The notes under the pieces: generated by a model | Told to the model about the DNA's origin: nothing | The model's database searches: none | What the model saw: the letters and a program-made list of their open reading frames with translations, nothing else | In this document: positions 16,152 to 24,207 of the stretch, one piece after another | Layout of the letters: each line of letters opens with the position of its first letter | Position numbering within the stretch: the first letter of the stretch is position 1 | Source of the DNA: Cellulosimicrobium funkei | Lineage (GTDB): Bacteria; Actinomycetota; Actinomycetes; Actinomycetales; Cellulomonadaceae | Assembly (NCBI RefSeq): GCF_001019615.1 | Contig: NZ_JNBQ01000009.1 | Location: forward strand, 47,961-111,960 | DNA length: 64,000 nt | Direction of reading: 5' to 3' | Program-made: the position numbers and the translations under genes

Positions 16152-17471
16152 TCAGTGCTCGAGGCGGTCCTTCGCGTCGCCGATGTGGTCGGTGACGTCG
16201 TCCGGCAGGTCGTCGAGGTTCATGTCGTTGGTGCGCGCGCGCCGCGCGTCCCAGCGCAGCGCGACCGCCGCGAGGGCGGCGGCGATCGTCGAGGCGGCGA
16301 GGACGGCGATCTTCGCCGCGTCGGTGTGCGTCGAGTCCGGGAACGACAGCTCCGCGATGAGGAGCGACACGGTGAACCCGATCCCGCCCAGCAGGCCGAC
16401 CGGCAGCAGGTCGCGCACCCCGATCCCGGGCGCAAGGCGCAGCGGCGTGAACCGCGTGACGAGCGCCGTCACCCCGAGCACGCCCACGAGCTTGCCCAGC
16501 ACCAGGCCGAGGACGATCGCCAGTACGACCGGCTGACCGAGGACGTCGCCCCCGCCGCCGACGAACGTCACGCCCGCGGCGAAGAACGCGAACACGGGCA
16601 GCGCGATCCCCTGGGAGAACGGTCGCAGGGAGTGCTCGAACCGGTGCGTGCGCGACTCGGTCTCGCCGTGCATGGCGAGCGCCGGGACGGTGAAGCCGAG
16701 CAGGACGCCCGCGACCGTCGCGTGCACGCCGGACTCGTGCACCAGCACCCACGCGACCACCGCGACGGGCACCAGCAACCACCAGCGCGTGCGCCGGGCG
16801 CGGACGAGGACGGCGAACAGCGCGACCGCGACGAGCGCGAGGCCCAGGAACCCGATGCGCAGGTCGGCCGTGTAGAAGACCGCGATGACGATGATCGCGA
16901 GCAGGTCGTCCACGACCGCGAGCGTCAGGAGGAACGTGCGGATCGCGGCGGGCAGCCCGCGCCCGAAGACGGCGAGCACGCCGAGCGCGAACGCGATGTC
17001 CGTGGCCGTCGGGATCGCCCAGCCGTGCAGCGCGCCGTCGTCGCCCGCGAGCAGCACGACCGCCGTGAAGATCACCGCCGGCACGGCCATCCCGCCGACC
17101 GCGGCGAGCATCGGCACGCCCGCCTGGCGCGGGCTCCGCAGGCTGCCCGCCACGAACTCCTGCTTGAGCTCGACGCCCACGACGAAGAAGAAGATCGCGA
17201 GCAGGCCGTCCGCAGCCCAGGTCTCGAGGCTCAGGTCGAGGTGCAGCGGCAGCGGTCCGATCGAGGCCGGCCCGACGACCGTCTCCGAGAGGGCTGTGTA
17301 CGCGTCCCGCCACGGCGAGTTCGCCCACAGCAGCGCGAGCAGCGCCGCGCCGATGAGCAGCGCGCCGCCCGTGGTCTCCCTGCTCACCCAGCGGCGCAGC
17401 CGCGCACGGGGCGACGGCCGGTCGGGCCGCGCGGTGGGGTGGGTGCCGGAGGGCGGGGTCGCGTGGGTCAT
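16152..17471 (-). CDS. nhaA: Na+/H+ antiporter NhaA
   Basis: A 439-residue antiporter, somewhat longer than E. coli NhaA because of a ~30-residue N-terminal Pro/Arg tail and a ~35-residue charged C-terminal tail. Motifs FFFVVGVELKQE, IPTATDIAFALGVLAVFG, LTLAVVDDLLAI (the twin aspartates used for ion binding) and GLLGGIGFTVSLLIAELSF are intact. About eleven to twelve membrane segments are visible. The ATG at 17471 has a GGGAG 4 nt upstream. It exchanges sodium for protons across the membrane for pH and salt balance. It is convergent with phaZ and divergent from the next gene. Confidence 0.95.
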   Translation of the reverse strand: MTHATPPSGTHPTARPDRPSPRARLRRWVSRETTGGALLIGAALLALLWANSPWRDAYTALSETVVGPASIGPLPLHLDLSLETWAADGLLAIFFFVVGVELKQEFVAGSLRSPRQAGVPMLAAVGGMAVPAVIFTAVVLLAGDDGALHGWAIPTATDIAFALGVLAVFGRGLPAAIRTFLLTLAVVDDLLAIIVIAVFYTADLRIGFLGLALVAVALFAVLVRARRTRWWLLVPVAVVAWVLVHESGVHATVAGVLLGFTVPALAMHGETESRTHRFEHSLRPFSQGIALPVFAFFAAGVTFVGGGGDVLGQPVVLAIVLGLVLGKLVGVLGVTALVTRFTPLRLAPGIGVRDLLPVGLLGGIGFTVSLLIAELSFPDSTHTDAAKIAVLAASTIAAALAAVALRWDARRARTNDMNLDDLPDDVTDHIGDAKDRLEH

Positions 17472-17602
17472 CGTGCTCCCGGGGTCGCTGTCGTGTCGCA
17501 CGGTCCGCGGACGCGAGACCGTGGCCGACCAGACTTCCCGGCACACCGCCCTCGATTCTACGGGGGCGTACCCCGCGCGGCCGACGTGCCCGTCTCGTGG
17601 TC

Positions 17603-17645
17603 ATCCTCCCGGGCGACGCCGTGCGCGGCCAGCGCACGGGAGGAT
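17603..17645 (+). promoter_or_regulatory. Stem-loop covering the Shine-Dalgarno of the YqeB-type gene
   Basis: ATCCTCCC (17603-17610) is complementary to GGGAGGAT (17638-17645), which contains the ribosome-binding site for the GTG at 17652. An inner stem GTGCGC/GCGCAC (17621-17626, 17632-17637) abuts it. In RNA this fold would hide the site, so it may control translation. It could also be chance in GC-rich DNA. Confidence 0.4.
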
Positions 17646-17651
17646 CTGCGG

Positions 17652-18557
17652 GTGCCCGACGCCGTCCCCCACCCCGCGCCCGACCTCGCCCCGGCAGGCC
17701 TCACCGGCTCTGACCCGGCCCCGACGCCTGTCCCGACACCGTCCCCGGACGGGTGGGCGCCACCGGACGCGCCGACCGCCGTCGGACCGACGGCGCTCGA
17801 CCGCTCGCTCCTGTGGGGCGGGTCGCCGGTCGTGGGGGCTGTCGTCGCGTTCGGGGTGCTGCACCTGGCCGGATGGATGGCGGGCCTGCCCTGGGCCCCG
17901 TTCCAAGGTCTCGCGCGCGCGATCGACGAGCTCCTCGGTGAGCGCGGCGCGCTCGGTGTCGGGATCTGCCTCGCCGTCGGGGCGCTCGCCGGGCTGGCGT
18001 TCGCCGCGCACGCGGTGCGGGACATCGCGCTCGTGACCGTCGACCCCGAGCGCACGACCGTGACCCTGCGCGACGAGCGCACCGAGCTGGACCGGGGCGA
18101 CGTCACCGCCGTGCTCGTCGACCGCAAGGACCTCGTCGTGCTCGGCCGTCGTGCGGCGGCCCCCGTCGACCGGCCGGCGTCGCCCGTGTCACCCGCGGCG
18201 CGCGCGTCGACCTCGGCCGCCGGCACCGCGGAGGGTGTTCCTGACGACGCCCCGGTCGTCGAGCTCCTGCACGTGCGCACCGAGCTCGCGACCGACCGTC
18301 TCGCGACTGCGTTCCGATCGCACGGCTGGCCGTGGCACGACGACGACCCCTGGGAGGAGGAGTTCCGACGCTGGGTCCCCGGCGACCCCTCACTGCCGCC
18401 GAGCGCCGACGCCGTCCTGCGCGCCCGGGCCGCCATGCTCCAGTCCGACAAGACGTCCGACGTCGTGGACCTGCGGCGCGAGCTCGCCCGCCTCGACGTC
18501 GTCGTGCGCGACGTCGACAAGGTCCAGCACTGGCGCCCGGCCACCCCGCCCAGGTAG
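17652..18557 (+). CDS. YqeB-type membrane protein
   Basis: A 301-residue protein starting at GTG 17652, with GGGAGGA 7 nt upstream. A Pro/Ala-rich tail of ~45 residues is followed by LLWGGSPVVGAVVAFG and GLPWAPFQGL, the recognisable core of actinobacterial YqeB-family proteins, and a second membrane segment around GVGICLAVGALAGLAFAAH. The C-terminal cytoplasmic part carries a PH-like strand region (LVTVDPERTTVTLRDE) and ends in HWRPATPPR. Its function is not known. The TAG stop lies inside the first unit of the 21-bp repeat array that follows, an unusual arrangement. Confidence 0.75.
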   Translation: MPDAVPHPAPDLAPAGLTGSDPAPTPVPTPSPDGWAPPDAPTAVGPTALDRSLLWGGSPVVGAVVAFGVLHLAGWMAGLPWAPFQGLARAIDELLGERGALGVGICLAVGALAGLAFAAHAVRDIALVTVDPERTTVTLRDERTELDRGDVTAVLVDRKDLVVLGRRAAAPVDRPASPVSPAARASTSAAGTAEGVPDDAPVVELLHVRTELATDRLATAFRSHGWPWHDDDPWEEEFRRWVPGDPSLPPSADAVLRARAAMLQSDKTSDVVDLRRELARLDVVVRDVDKVQHWRPATPPR

Positions 18558-18629
18558 AACCCTGGTCTGCCGAGGTAGAGCCGTGGTTGCGCGGGGTAGA
18601 GCCGTGGTTGTGTGAGGTAGAGCCGTGGT
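18552..18629 (+). repeat. Four units of a 21-bp-period repeat (AGGTAGARCCSTGGT core)
   Basis: Cores AGGTAGAACCCTGGT (18552), AGGTAGAGCCGTGGT (18573), GGGTAGAGCCGTGGT (18594) and AGGTAGAGCCGTGGT (18615) repeat at exactly 21 bp. The first unit supplies the TAG stop of the upstream gene. The 6-bp linkers between cores differ. The same family returns, reversed, at 19363-19398 and as a hairpin at 25618-25672. Confidence 0.85.
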
Positions 18630-18665
18630 TCTTATGTTCGGCGGCGTGTGGCCGGGTTGGGTGGT

Positions 18666-18759
18666 CGGGGTGGGTGGTGGTGCCGCGTCTACCATCCGCC
18701 GCTCGTTCCTCGCGGCTCCCGCCAGGCCCAGCCACGACGCGGCACCACCACCCACCCCG
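18666..18759. repeat. 24-bp perfect inverted repeat with 46-nt loop
   Basis: The arm at 18666-18689 (begins CGGGGTGGGTGG, ends GCCGCGTC) is the exact reverse complement of 18736-18759. The loop has no matching internal stem. It is far longer than needed for a terminator and lies well away from either flanking gene end. Confidence 0.85.
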
Positions 18760-18898
18760 CCCGGCGTCGTCTCGCCCTGGTCGTCGCTCACCCGGGCGAC
18801 CGCCCGCGGTGTCGGTCTCGCGATCCAGGTTGCGGTTGCCGCATCCGGTCTCGGTGCGACACCCCCGCACCCCCGCACCGCCGCACCGCGGTGCCGCC

Positions 18899-18946
18899 GC
18901 ACCGCGGCACCGCGGCACCGCGGCACCGCGGCACCGCGGCACCGCC
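18899..18946. repeat. Octanucleotide tandem repeat (GCACCGCG)n
   Basis: Five perfect copies of GCACCGCG run from 18899 to 18938, with a sixth copy (18939-18946) differing at the last base. No gene covers it. Confidence 0.9.
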
Positions 18947-18960
18947 GCCCTAGCGTCGCT

Positions 18961-18990
18961 GTGACTGTGACTGTGACTGTGACTGTGACT
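18961..18990. repeat. Hexanucleotide tandem repeat (GTGACT)5
   Basis: Five perfect copies of GTGACT, followed by two GCGGCT variants. Being lower in GC than its surroundings, it stands out in this region. Confidence 0.9.
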
Positions 18991-19044
18991 GCGGCTGCGG
19001 CTGCGTGTCGTGGTTCGTGGGGCGCGTCGCGCCCCGACCTGGTC

Positions 19045-19068
19045 GTCGCGCCGTCGCGCCGTCGCGCC
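19045..19068. repeat. Octanucleotide tandem repeat (GTCGCGCC)3
   Basis: Three perfect copies of GTCGCGCC in tandem within the same gene-free island. Confidence 0.85.
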
Positions 19069-19362
19069 GAGTCGTCGCGACGTTTGCCGATCAGGTGGTT
19101 CGGGCTGGTCCTGGGAACCTGACGAGCCGTCGTCGCCTGTTCGACCTGCCGAGACCGCCTGGTCGGACGGTCGCCAGGCCATGGTGAGACGACGGCCGAG
19201 CGGTGGGGGTGGGCTCGGATGCGAAGGGGCGTCAGAGCGGCGCTCCTAGAACCCACGGCCGAAGGACCCGGGGTGACGGCGCCGCAGCCCCGAGCACCGA
19301 GCCCACCCGCGCCGCGGACCCGACCCCGCGGGCTTGAGGCCCGACCGCGCCCACCTCGCCGA

Positions 19363-19398
19363 ACCACGGCTCTACCTCGCGCGACCACGGTTCTACCT
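19363..19398 (-). repeat. Two reversed units of the 21-bp-period repeat
   Basis: ACCACGGCTCTACCT (19363-19377) and ACCACGGTTCTACCT (19384-19398) are reverse complements of the units at 18552-18629, again spaced exactly 21 bp. They lie just past the stop codon (19411) of the minus-strand DUF1697 gene, so they face that gene the same way the other array faces its own gene. Confidence 0.85.
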
Positions 19399-19410
19399 CG
19401 GCCGGATGGG

Positions 19411-19965
19411 TCAGGCGCGGGTGTCCTCGGCGAGGGTGAGGAGGCGGGTGATGGTGTTCCAGTTGCGGCCTGTCACCGGGGTGCCGGCGGCCTTCGCGAG
19501 GACGGCCGTCGTGAGCTTCGAGCGGCCGATGCCGTCGGGGTAGGCGACGTAGAGGACGCCGTTCGCGACGGCGGCGCGCTCCGTCCCGCCGCGGTCGTCG
19601 ATGGTGGCGGCGCCGTCCGGGTCGACCGGGGTCTCGCCCACGAGGACGAGGAGCGCGGCGGGCCGCTCCTGCGCGTCGTCCGGAAGGGGGTTGCCGCGCA
19701 CGATCTTGCGCAGGCGCTCGGTGGTGAGCACGGCGACGGCGGCGTCGACGCCGAAGCGTTCGGCGACGGCGTCGTGCAGGAGCCGAGCGACGTCGTCGGG
19801 CCCGGACGCGCCGGAGGTACCGGGCGCGACGACGAGGTTGCCGCTGTTGACGACCGTGCGGGCGTGCGCGAACCCGAGCTCGCCCGCGAGCTCGCGCAGC
19901 GCGGTGGACGGAACCTTGCGCCCGCCGACGTTCACGGCGAACAGCAGGGCGACGTACGCGGTCAC
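19411..19965 (-). CDS. DUF1697 family protein
   Basis: A 184-residue protein starting at a GTG that overlaps the amidase stop (GTGA). The opening YVALLFAVNVGGRKVPSTALRELAGELGF and VVNSGNLVV match the DUF1697 family, whose members are about 170-180 residues. GRNWNTITRL near the end is the other conserved block. The function of the family is not established. Coupling to the amidase gene suggests co-expression but not an obvious shared pathway. Confidence 0.85.
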   Translation of the reverse strand: MTAYVALLFAVNVGGRKVPSTALRELAGELGFAHARTVVNSGNLVVAPGTSGASGPDDVARLLHDAVAERFGVDAAVAVLTTERLRKIVRGNPLPDDAQERPAALLVLVGETPVDPDGAATIDDRGGTERAAVANGVLYVAYPDGIGRSKLTTAVLAKAAGTPVTGRNWNTITRLLTLAEDTRA

Positions 19966-21434
19966 GACGACGCCCCCGGTCGTCGGTGGGACCACGGCGC
20001 GGCCTCCTCGAGGCGGGCGGCGAGGTCGAGGAGGAGTGCGTCGTCGCCGTGGTCGGCGCCGAGCATGACGCCGACCGGGACGGTGGCGGAGGTCCCGTCG
20101 GGGTCGGTCACGCGCACCTCGCCGAGGGGGAGCGAGATCGCGGGGCGGCCCGTGAGGTTCCAGACGCTCGTCCACGGCGTGAACGCGGTCTGGGCCGCGA
20201 AGTCGGCGGCAGGGTCGTCGTCGATCCGCTGGCTCCCGACGAGCGCGGGGGGCTGGGCGAGGGTGGGGGAGAGCACGACGTCGACGCCCGCCCACGCGGC
20301 CGCGACCTCGCGCGTGAGCTGCTGCACCCCGCCGAGGGCCGTCGCGTACGCGAGCCCGGTCACGCCGCGCCCGCGCTCGCGCAGCCACCGGGTGAGCGGC
20401 ACGAGCAGGTGCTCGCGGTCCGGCGGGACGGGCGCCTGGAGCGCGCCGACCGACCACAGGGCGGCGAACGCGTCCCAGCGCTCGGCGGCGAAGGGCGGGG
20501 GGATCTCGACGACGTCGTGCCCGAGCCCGGCGAGGAGCGCCGCGGTCGCGCGGGCGGCGTCGGCGCACGCGGGGTGCACGGGAGCGTCGGCGGCGATCAC
20601 GGGCTCGAGCAGGAGCCCGACCCGGAGCCGCCGTCCGCCCCGCGCGGTCGCGAGGCGCGCCGTGAAGGTGTCGCCCGGCCACGGCCGGGCGAGCACGTCG
20701 AGGAACGCCGCGGCGTCGCGCACCGACCGGGTGAGGACGCCGTGCGTGGCGAGCCCGGCGCCGTCGATCCCGTAGGGGCCGGGGCTCACGAGCCCGCGCG
20801 ACGGCTTGAGCCCCACGAGCCCGCACGCGCTCGCGGGGATGCGCAGCGACCCGCCGCCGTCGCTCCCGTGCGCGACGGGGACGACGCGCGCGGCGACCGC
20901 GGCGGCCGCGCCCCCGCTCGACCCGCCCGCGGACCGCTTGAGGTCCCACGGCGTCCGCGCCGTGGGCCCGACGTCGGGTTCGGTGTAGCAGGGGAGCCCG
21001 AGCTCGGGGGTGGTCGTCTTGCCGATCATGACCGTGCCTGCGGCCCGCAGGAGCGTCACGACGCCGTCGTCGTAGGGGGCCGGGAACGGGTCGATCGCTG
21101 CCGACCCGGCACGGATCGGCGCGCCCTCGACCATCGTGAGGTCCTTGATCGGGCACGGGACGCCGAGGAACGGGGGGAGCCCGTCGGGACGACCGGGCGT
21201 GGGCGCCTCGACCGCGCTCCCCGCGCGGCGCGCCGCGACGAGCGCCGACTCGGCGGCGAGCGCCTGCGTGCGGGCGAGATCGGCGGTGAGGACCGTGAAG
21301 GCGCCGACGTCCGCGCCGACGCCCCCCGCGGCGTCGAGCGTCGCGTCGAGCACCTCGGTGGGGGAGGTGTCGCCGGTCCGGAGCGCGTGGGCGAGGGCGG
21401 TCGCGTCGAGGTCGAGCAGGTCGGTGACGCTCAT
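19962..21434 (-). CDS. Amidase, amidase-signature family
   Basis: A 490-residue hydrolase. The Ser-cisSer-Lys triad is visible as K97 (GVPCPIKD), the GGSSGG loop around 170-175 and the nucleophile S196 in [12 protein letters not shown]. Length and order match the amidase-signature family, which hydrolyses C-N amide bonds. The [21 protein letters not shown] block near the C-terminus is standard for the subgroup that includes 6-aminohexanoate-cyclic-dimer hydrolase-like and aryl-acylamidase-like enzymes. The actual substrate cannot be told. The ATG at 21434 begins the conserved N-terminus. Confidence 0.88.
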   Translation of the reverse strand: MSVTDLLDLDATALAHALRTGDTSPTEVLDATLDAAGGVGADVGAFTVLTADLARTQALAAESALVAARRAGSAVEAPTPGRPDGLPPFLGVPCPIKDLTMVEGAPIRAGSAAIDPFPAPYDDGVVTLLRAAGTVMIGKTTTPELGLPCYTEPDVGPTARTPWDLKRSAGGSSGGAAAAVAARVVPVAHGSDGGGSLRIPASACGLVGLKPSRGLVSPGPYGIDGAGLATHGVLTRSVRDAAAFLDVLARPWPGDTFTARLATARGGRRLRVGLLLEPVIAADAPVHPACADAARATAALLAGLGHDVVEIPPPFAAERWDAFAALWSVGALQAPVPPDREHLLVPLTRWLRERGRGVTGLAYATALGGVQQLTREVAAAWAGVDVVLSPTLAQPPALVGSQRIDDDPAADFAAQTAFTPWTSVWNLTGRPAISLPLGEVRVTDPDGTSATVPVGVMLGADHGDDALLLDLAARLEEAAPWSHRRPGASS

Positions 21435-21507
21435 GGCTCGTGAACCTACGCGGCGTGCCACGACCGCGCGAACCGTCCGGGGTCGACACCCGGCCCGCCC
21501 GAGGCGT

Positions 21508-21525
21508 ATATTCCAAGCGGAATAT
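21508..21525. promoter_or_regulatory. 18-bp palindromic operator, likely for the PadR regulator
   Basis: ATATTCC-AAGC-GGAATAT is a perfect dyad, and a partial third half-site AATATTCC overlaps its right arm. This AT-rich island in GC-rich DNA lies about 80 bp before the PadR GTG and in the gap shared with the divergent amidase. It fits the palindromes bound by PadR-type repressors that control their own efflux operon. Confidence 0.65.
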
Positions 21526-21605
21526 TCCTCGCGGACCTCCCCCTCCGGGCCCTCCCGCCCGCGCCGTCCGCGCCTCCCGCCCGTGAGACCGTCCCGGAGA
21601 CGACC

Positions 21606-22226
21606 GTGCCCGCACCACGCCTGAGCCCCACGGCGACCCTCGTGCTCGCCGTGCTGCTCGACCAGCCCATGCACCCGTACGAGATGCTCGTACGCCTGCG
21701 CAAGCGGCGCGACGACCGTCTCGTCCGCCTCAACCCGGGCGCCGTCTACCACGCGGTCGACCGGCTGGAGCGTGACGGCCTCGTCGAGCGCGCGGGCGTC
21801 GACCGCGACGGCAACCGGCCCGAGCGCACGGTCTACGCCATCACGGACGCAGGCGTCGCCGCGCACCACGACCGCACGCGCGAGCTCGTGCGCGAGACGC
21901 CGCCCGAGTACCCGGCCTTCCCCGTCGGGCTCGCGCTCGTGCACGACCTCCCGCGCGACGACGCCCTCGCGCTCCTGCGCGAGCGTCGCGCCGCGCTCGC
22001 CGCCGCGATCGACGGGGTGCCCGAGCACCTCGACGGCGTCGTGGCGCGCGGGCTGCCTCGCCGCATCCTGCTCGACGCGTCCTTCCAGCTCCACCAGACG
22101 GCGGCCGAGATCGCGTGGCTCGACGCGACGATCGCCGACGTCGAGTCGGGCGCGCTGAGCTGGACCGAGGAGCCCGCGGCCGCCTTCCGCTTCCCCCGCA
22201 CTGCCTCACCTCAGGAGACCTCGTGA
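21606..22226 (+). CDS. PadR family transcriptional regulator
   Basis: A 206-residue regulator from GTG 21606. The winged helix at the N-terminus reads LVLAVLLDQPMHPYEM, then LNPGAVYHAVDRLERDGLVE and the wing RTVYAITDAG, as in PadR proteins. The C-terminal Vir-like helical region (~100-185) mediates dimerisation. Its stop overlaps the start of the transporter gene (GTGA), so the two form one operon. Such regulators repress drug-efflux genes and release DNA on binding a toxic ligand. The palindrome at 21508-21525 is the likely operator. Confidence 0.9.
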   Translation: MPAPRLSPTATLVLAVLLDQPMHPYEMLVRLRKRRDDRLVRLNPGAVYHAVDRLERDGLVERAGVDRDGNRPERTVYAITDAGVAAHHDRTRELVRETPPEYPAFPVGLALVHDLPRDDALALLRERRAALAAAIDGVPEHLDGVVARGLPRRILLDASFQLHQTAAEIAWLDATIADVESGALSWTEEPAAAFRFPRTASPQETS

Positions 22227-23866
22227 CCACTCCCGCCCCGGGCAGCAGCCCGAGCACGGCCCCGGCGCCCGCCGACGCCGGCTCGCGCGTCGTGCCCCTC
22301 GTCGACCTCCACGGCCGCAGCGCCTGGAGCATCCTGCCGCCGCTCATCCTCGGCTTCTTCATGATCATGGTCGACACCACGATCGTGAACATCGCCGTCC
22401 CCACGCTCCAGACCGAGCTCGACGCGTCCCTCGTCGCGGTGGGCTGGGTGAACAGCGCCTACCTGCTCTCCTACGCGGTGCTGCTCCTGCTCGCCGGCCG
22501 CCTCGGTGACCGGTACGGACCCAAGCCCGTGTTCGTCGTCGGTCTCGCGGTCTTCACGCTCGCGTCCGCCTGGTGCGGGCTGTCGGGCTCCATCGAGATG
22601 CTCATCGCGGCGCGCGTCGTCCAGGGCGTCGGCGCGGCGCTCATGACGCCGCAGACCATGGCGATGATCACGCGCGTCTTCCCCCCGCGGCAGCGCGGGG
22701 CGGCCATGGGCCTGTGGGGTGCGACGGCCGGCGTCGCGACGATCGCCGGACCGCTGCTCGGCGGCGTGTTCGTCGAGTCCTGGGGCTGGGAGTGGATCTT
22801 CTTCGTCAACGTGCCGGTCGGCGTCGTGGCGCTGTGGTTCGCGCTCACGCGCCTGCCGCGCCTCGCGACGAACAAGCGCTCGTTCGACGTGCTCGGCGTC
22901 GTGCTCTCGGTCGTCGGCCTGTTCGCCGTCGTCTTCGGCCTCCAGGAGGGGGAGACCTACGACTGGGGCACCATCACCGGACCGATCACGGTCTGGGGCG
23001 TCATCGGCGCCGGGCTGCTCGTGCTCGTGGGCTTCGTCCTGTGGCAGCGGCACCTCGGCGACGGCGCGCTCCTTCCGCTGCGACTCTTCCGCTCGCGCAA
23101 CTTCTCGCTCGCGAACGTCGCCGGCATGTCGGTCTCGTTCGCGATGATCGGCATCTTCTTCCCGCTGACGATCTTCCTCCAGTCGATCCTCGGGCTGTCC
23201 CCGCTGCACGCCGCCCTCGTCAACCTGCCGGGGTCGCTCGTGTCGGGGATCGTCGCGCCGCTCGCGGGGCGCCTGTCCGACCGGGTCCCGGCCAAGTGGG
23301 TCGTCGCGACGGGCTTCGGCGTCCTCGCGGTCGCGATCGGCTGGCTCGCCGCGGTCGTGGGCCCCGGGGTGTCGGTCGTGACGATCGTGCTGCCCATGAC
23401 GCTGTTCGGCATCGGCACCGGGTGCGTGTTCTCGCCGCTCGCCAACCTCGCGACGTCGGGCCTCGACCACCGCACCGCCGGCGCCGGCGCCGGCGCGTTC
23501 AACACCACGCGCCAGGTGGGCGGCGTCATCGGCTCCGCGGCGATCGTCGCGACGCTCACCGCGCGCCTCGCCGTCACGCTGCCCGCCGCGGCGCGGGACG
23601 CGGCGGCGTCGCTCCCGGAGCAGTTCCGTCAGCAGTTCGTCGACGGGTTCGCGAACGCGGGCTCCCTGCAGGGCGGCGCGGGCGGGTTCGACCTCCCGCC
23701 CGGGGTGCCCGACGACGTCGCGCGCCAGGTGACCGACGCCGCCACCACCGCGTTCCACCAGGGCTTCGCGACCGCCGTCGGGCAGACGCTCGCCGTCACG
23801 GCCGTCGTGCTCGTCCTGGGATTCGTGTGCGCGGTCGCGATGGCACCGAAGCACGTCGAGCACTGA
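22223..23866 (+). CDS. DHA2 family (14-TM) multidrug efflux MFS transporter
   Basis: A 547-residue transporter starting at the GTG overlapping the PadR stop. A ~35-residue tail precedes LILGFFMIMVDTTIVNIAVPT (TM1, DHA2 motif D1). GRLGDRYGPK is motif A, and GPLLGGVFVESWGWEWIFFVNVPVG is the motif C and TM6 region of the EmrB/QacA group. Fourteen membrane segments can be counted. It exports hydrophobic compounds using the proton gradient. The substrate is not predictable from sequence. Confidence 0.92.
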   Translation: MTTPAPGSSPSTAPAPADAGSRVVPLVDLHGRSAWSILPPLILGFFMIMVDTTIVNIAVPTLQTELDASLVAVGWVNSAYLLSYAVLLLLAGRLGDRYGPKPVFVVGLAVFTLASAWCGLSGSIEMLIAARVVQGVGAALMTPQTMAMITRVFPPRQRGAAMGLWGATAGVATIAGPLLGGVFVESWGWEWIFFVNVPVGVVALWFALTRLPRLATNKRSFDVLGVVLSVVGLFAVVFGLQEGETYDWGTITGPITVWGVIGAGLLVLVGFVLWQRHLGDGALLPLRLFRSRNFSLANVAGMSVSFAMIGIFFPLTIFLQSILGLSPLHAALVNLPGSLVSGIVAPLAGRLSDRVPAKWVVATGFGVLAVAIGWLAAVVGPGVSVVTIVLPMTLFGIGTGCVFSPLANLATSGLDHRTAGAGAGAFNTTRQVGGVIGSAAIVATLTARLAVTLPAAARDAAASLPEQFRQQFVDGFANAGSLQGGAGGFDLPPGVPDDVARQVTDAATTAFHQGFATAVGQTLAVTAVVLVLGFVCAVAMAPKHVEH

Positions 23867-23872
23867 CTCCCG

Positions 23873-23940
23873 CGAGATCGGCCCGTGCGTCGCGAGGTCG
23901 ACCCTCCGAGGGTCGATCTCGAACGTTCGGGCCGATCTCG
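23873..23940. terminator. Two-tier inverted repeat after the efflux operon
   Basis: CGAGATCGGCCCG (23873-23885) pairs perfectly with 23928-23940. Inside it, 23894-23905 pairs with 23909-23920 over a 3-nt loop with one mismatch. It starts just after the stop codon of the transporter gene and probably ends its transcript. Confidence 0.65.
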
Positions 23941-24207
23941 TGGAGCTCTCGTCGGACCAGCGCGTGAACGGAGGGTTAAACCTCGCGCCGGGGGCGTGTC
24001 GGGGGTGGTGAGCGGAATCACACGGGCGTAGTTTCGAGGGGACGGACGGCACCACCGCCGTCCTCCGGGAGGCCAGCCGATGGGGTTCACGCTCCGCTCA
24101 GGAGGGCCGGCACCGGCGCTGCTGAGCCGTGGCACCCACGGCCCGACGGCCGGTCGCCTGCCTCGCCCAGAGAGAGAACGGCGCCCGCGCGCCGGAGGGG
24201 AGCCCTC
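23941..24207 (+). other. Long leader region before the PIN-PhoH gene
   Basis: About 270 bp lie between the terminator and the GTG at 24208. They contain GC-rich short inverted repeats (for example CCGTGG/CCACGG near 24130) but no gene. A good ribosome-binding site GGAGGGG (24193-24199) closes the region. I compared it by eye with riboswitch signatures (c-di-AMP, cobalamin, SAM) and found no convincing match. Confidence 0.4.

Larger units (their letters stand above)
18558..19410. other. Gene-free, repeat-rich island between convergent genes
   Basis: No convincing gene is seen in these 853 bp. Open frames exist on both strands but are Arg/Pro/Ala low-complexity and disagree with any family I know. 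The stretch holds 21-bp-period arrays at both ends in opposite orientation, a 24-bp perfect inverted repeat and three simple tandem repeats, listed separately. Confidence 0.7.

Noticed and set aside
18552..18629. CRISPR array
   Set aside because: Units are 15-bp cores at 21-bp spacing with only 6-bp linkers, no room for spacers, and no cas genes in the window.
18390..19388. Long open frames on both strands in the repeat island
   Set aside because: Translations are repetitive Arg/Pro/Ala sequence tracking the microsatellites, with no family resemblance and no good start site.
24060..24200. Riboswitch upstream of the PIN-PhoH gene
   Set aside because: Hallmark sequences of the c-di-AMP, cobalamin and SAM classes were looked for by eye and not found.
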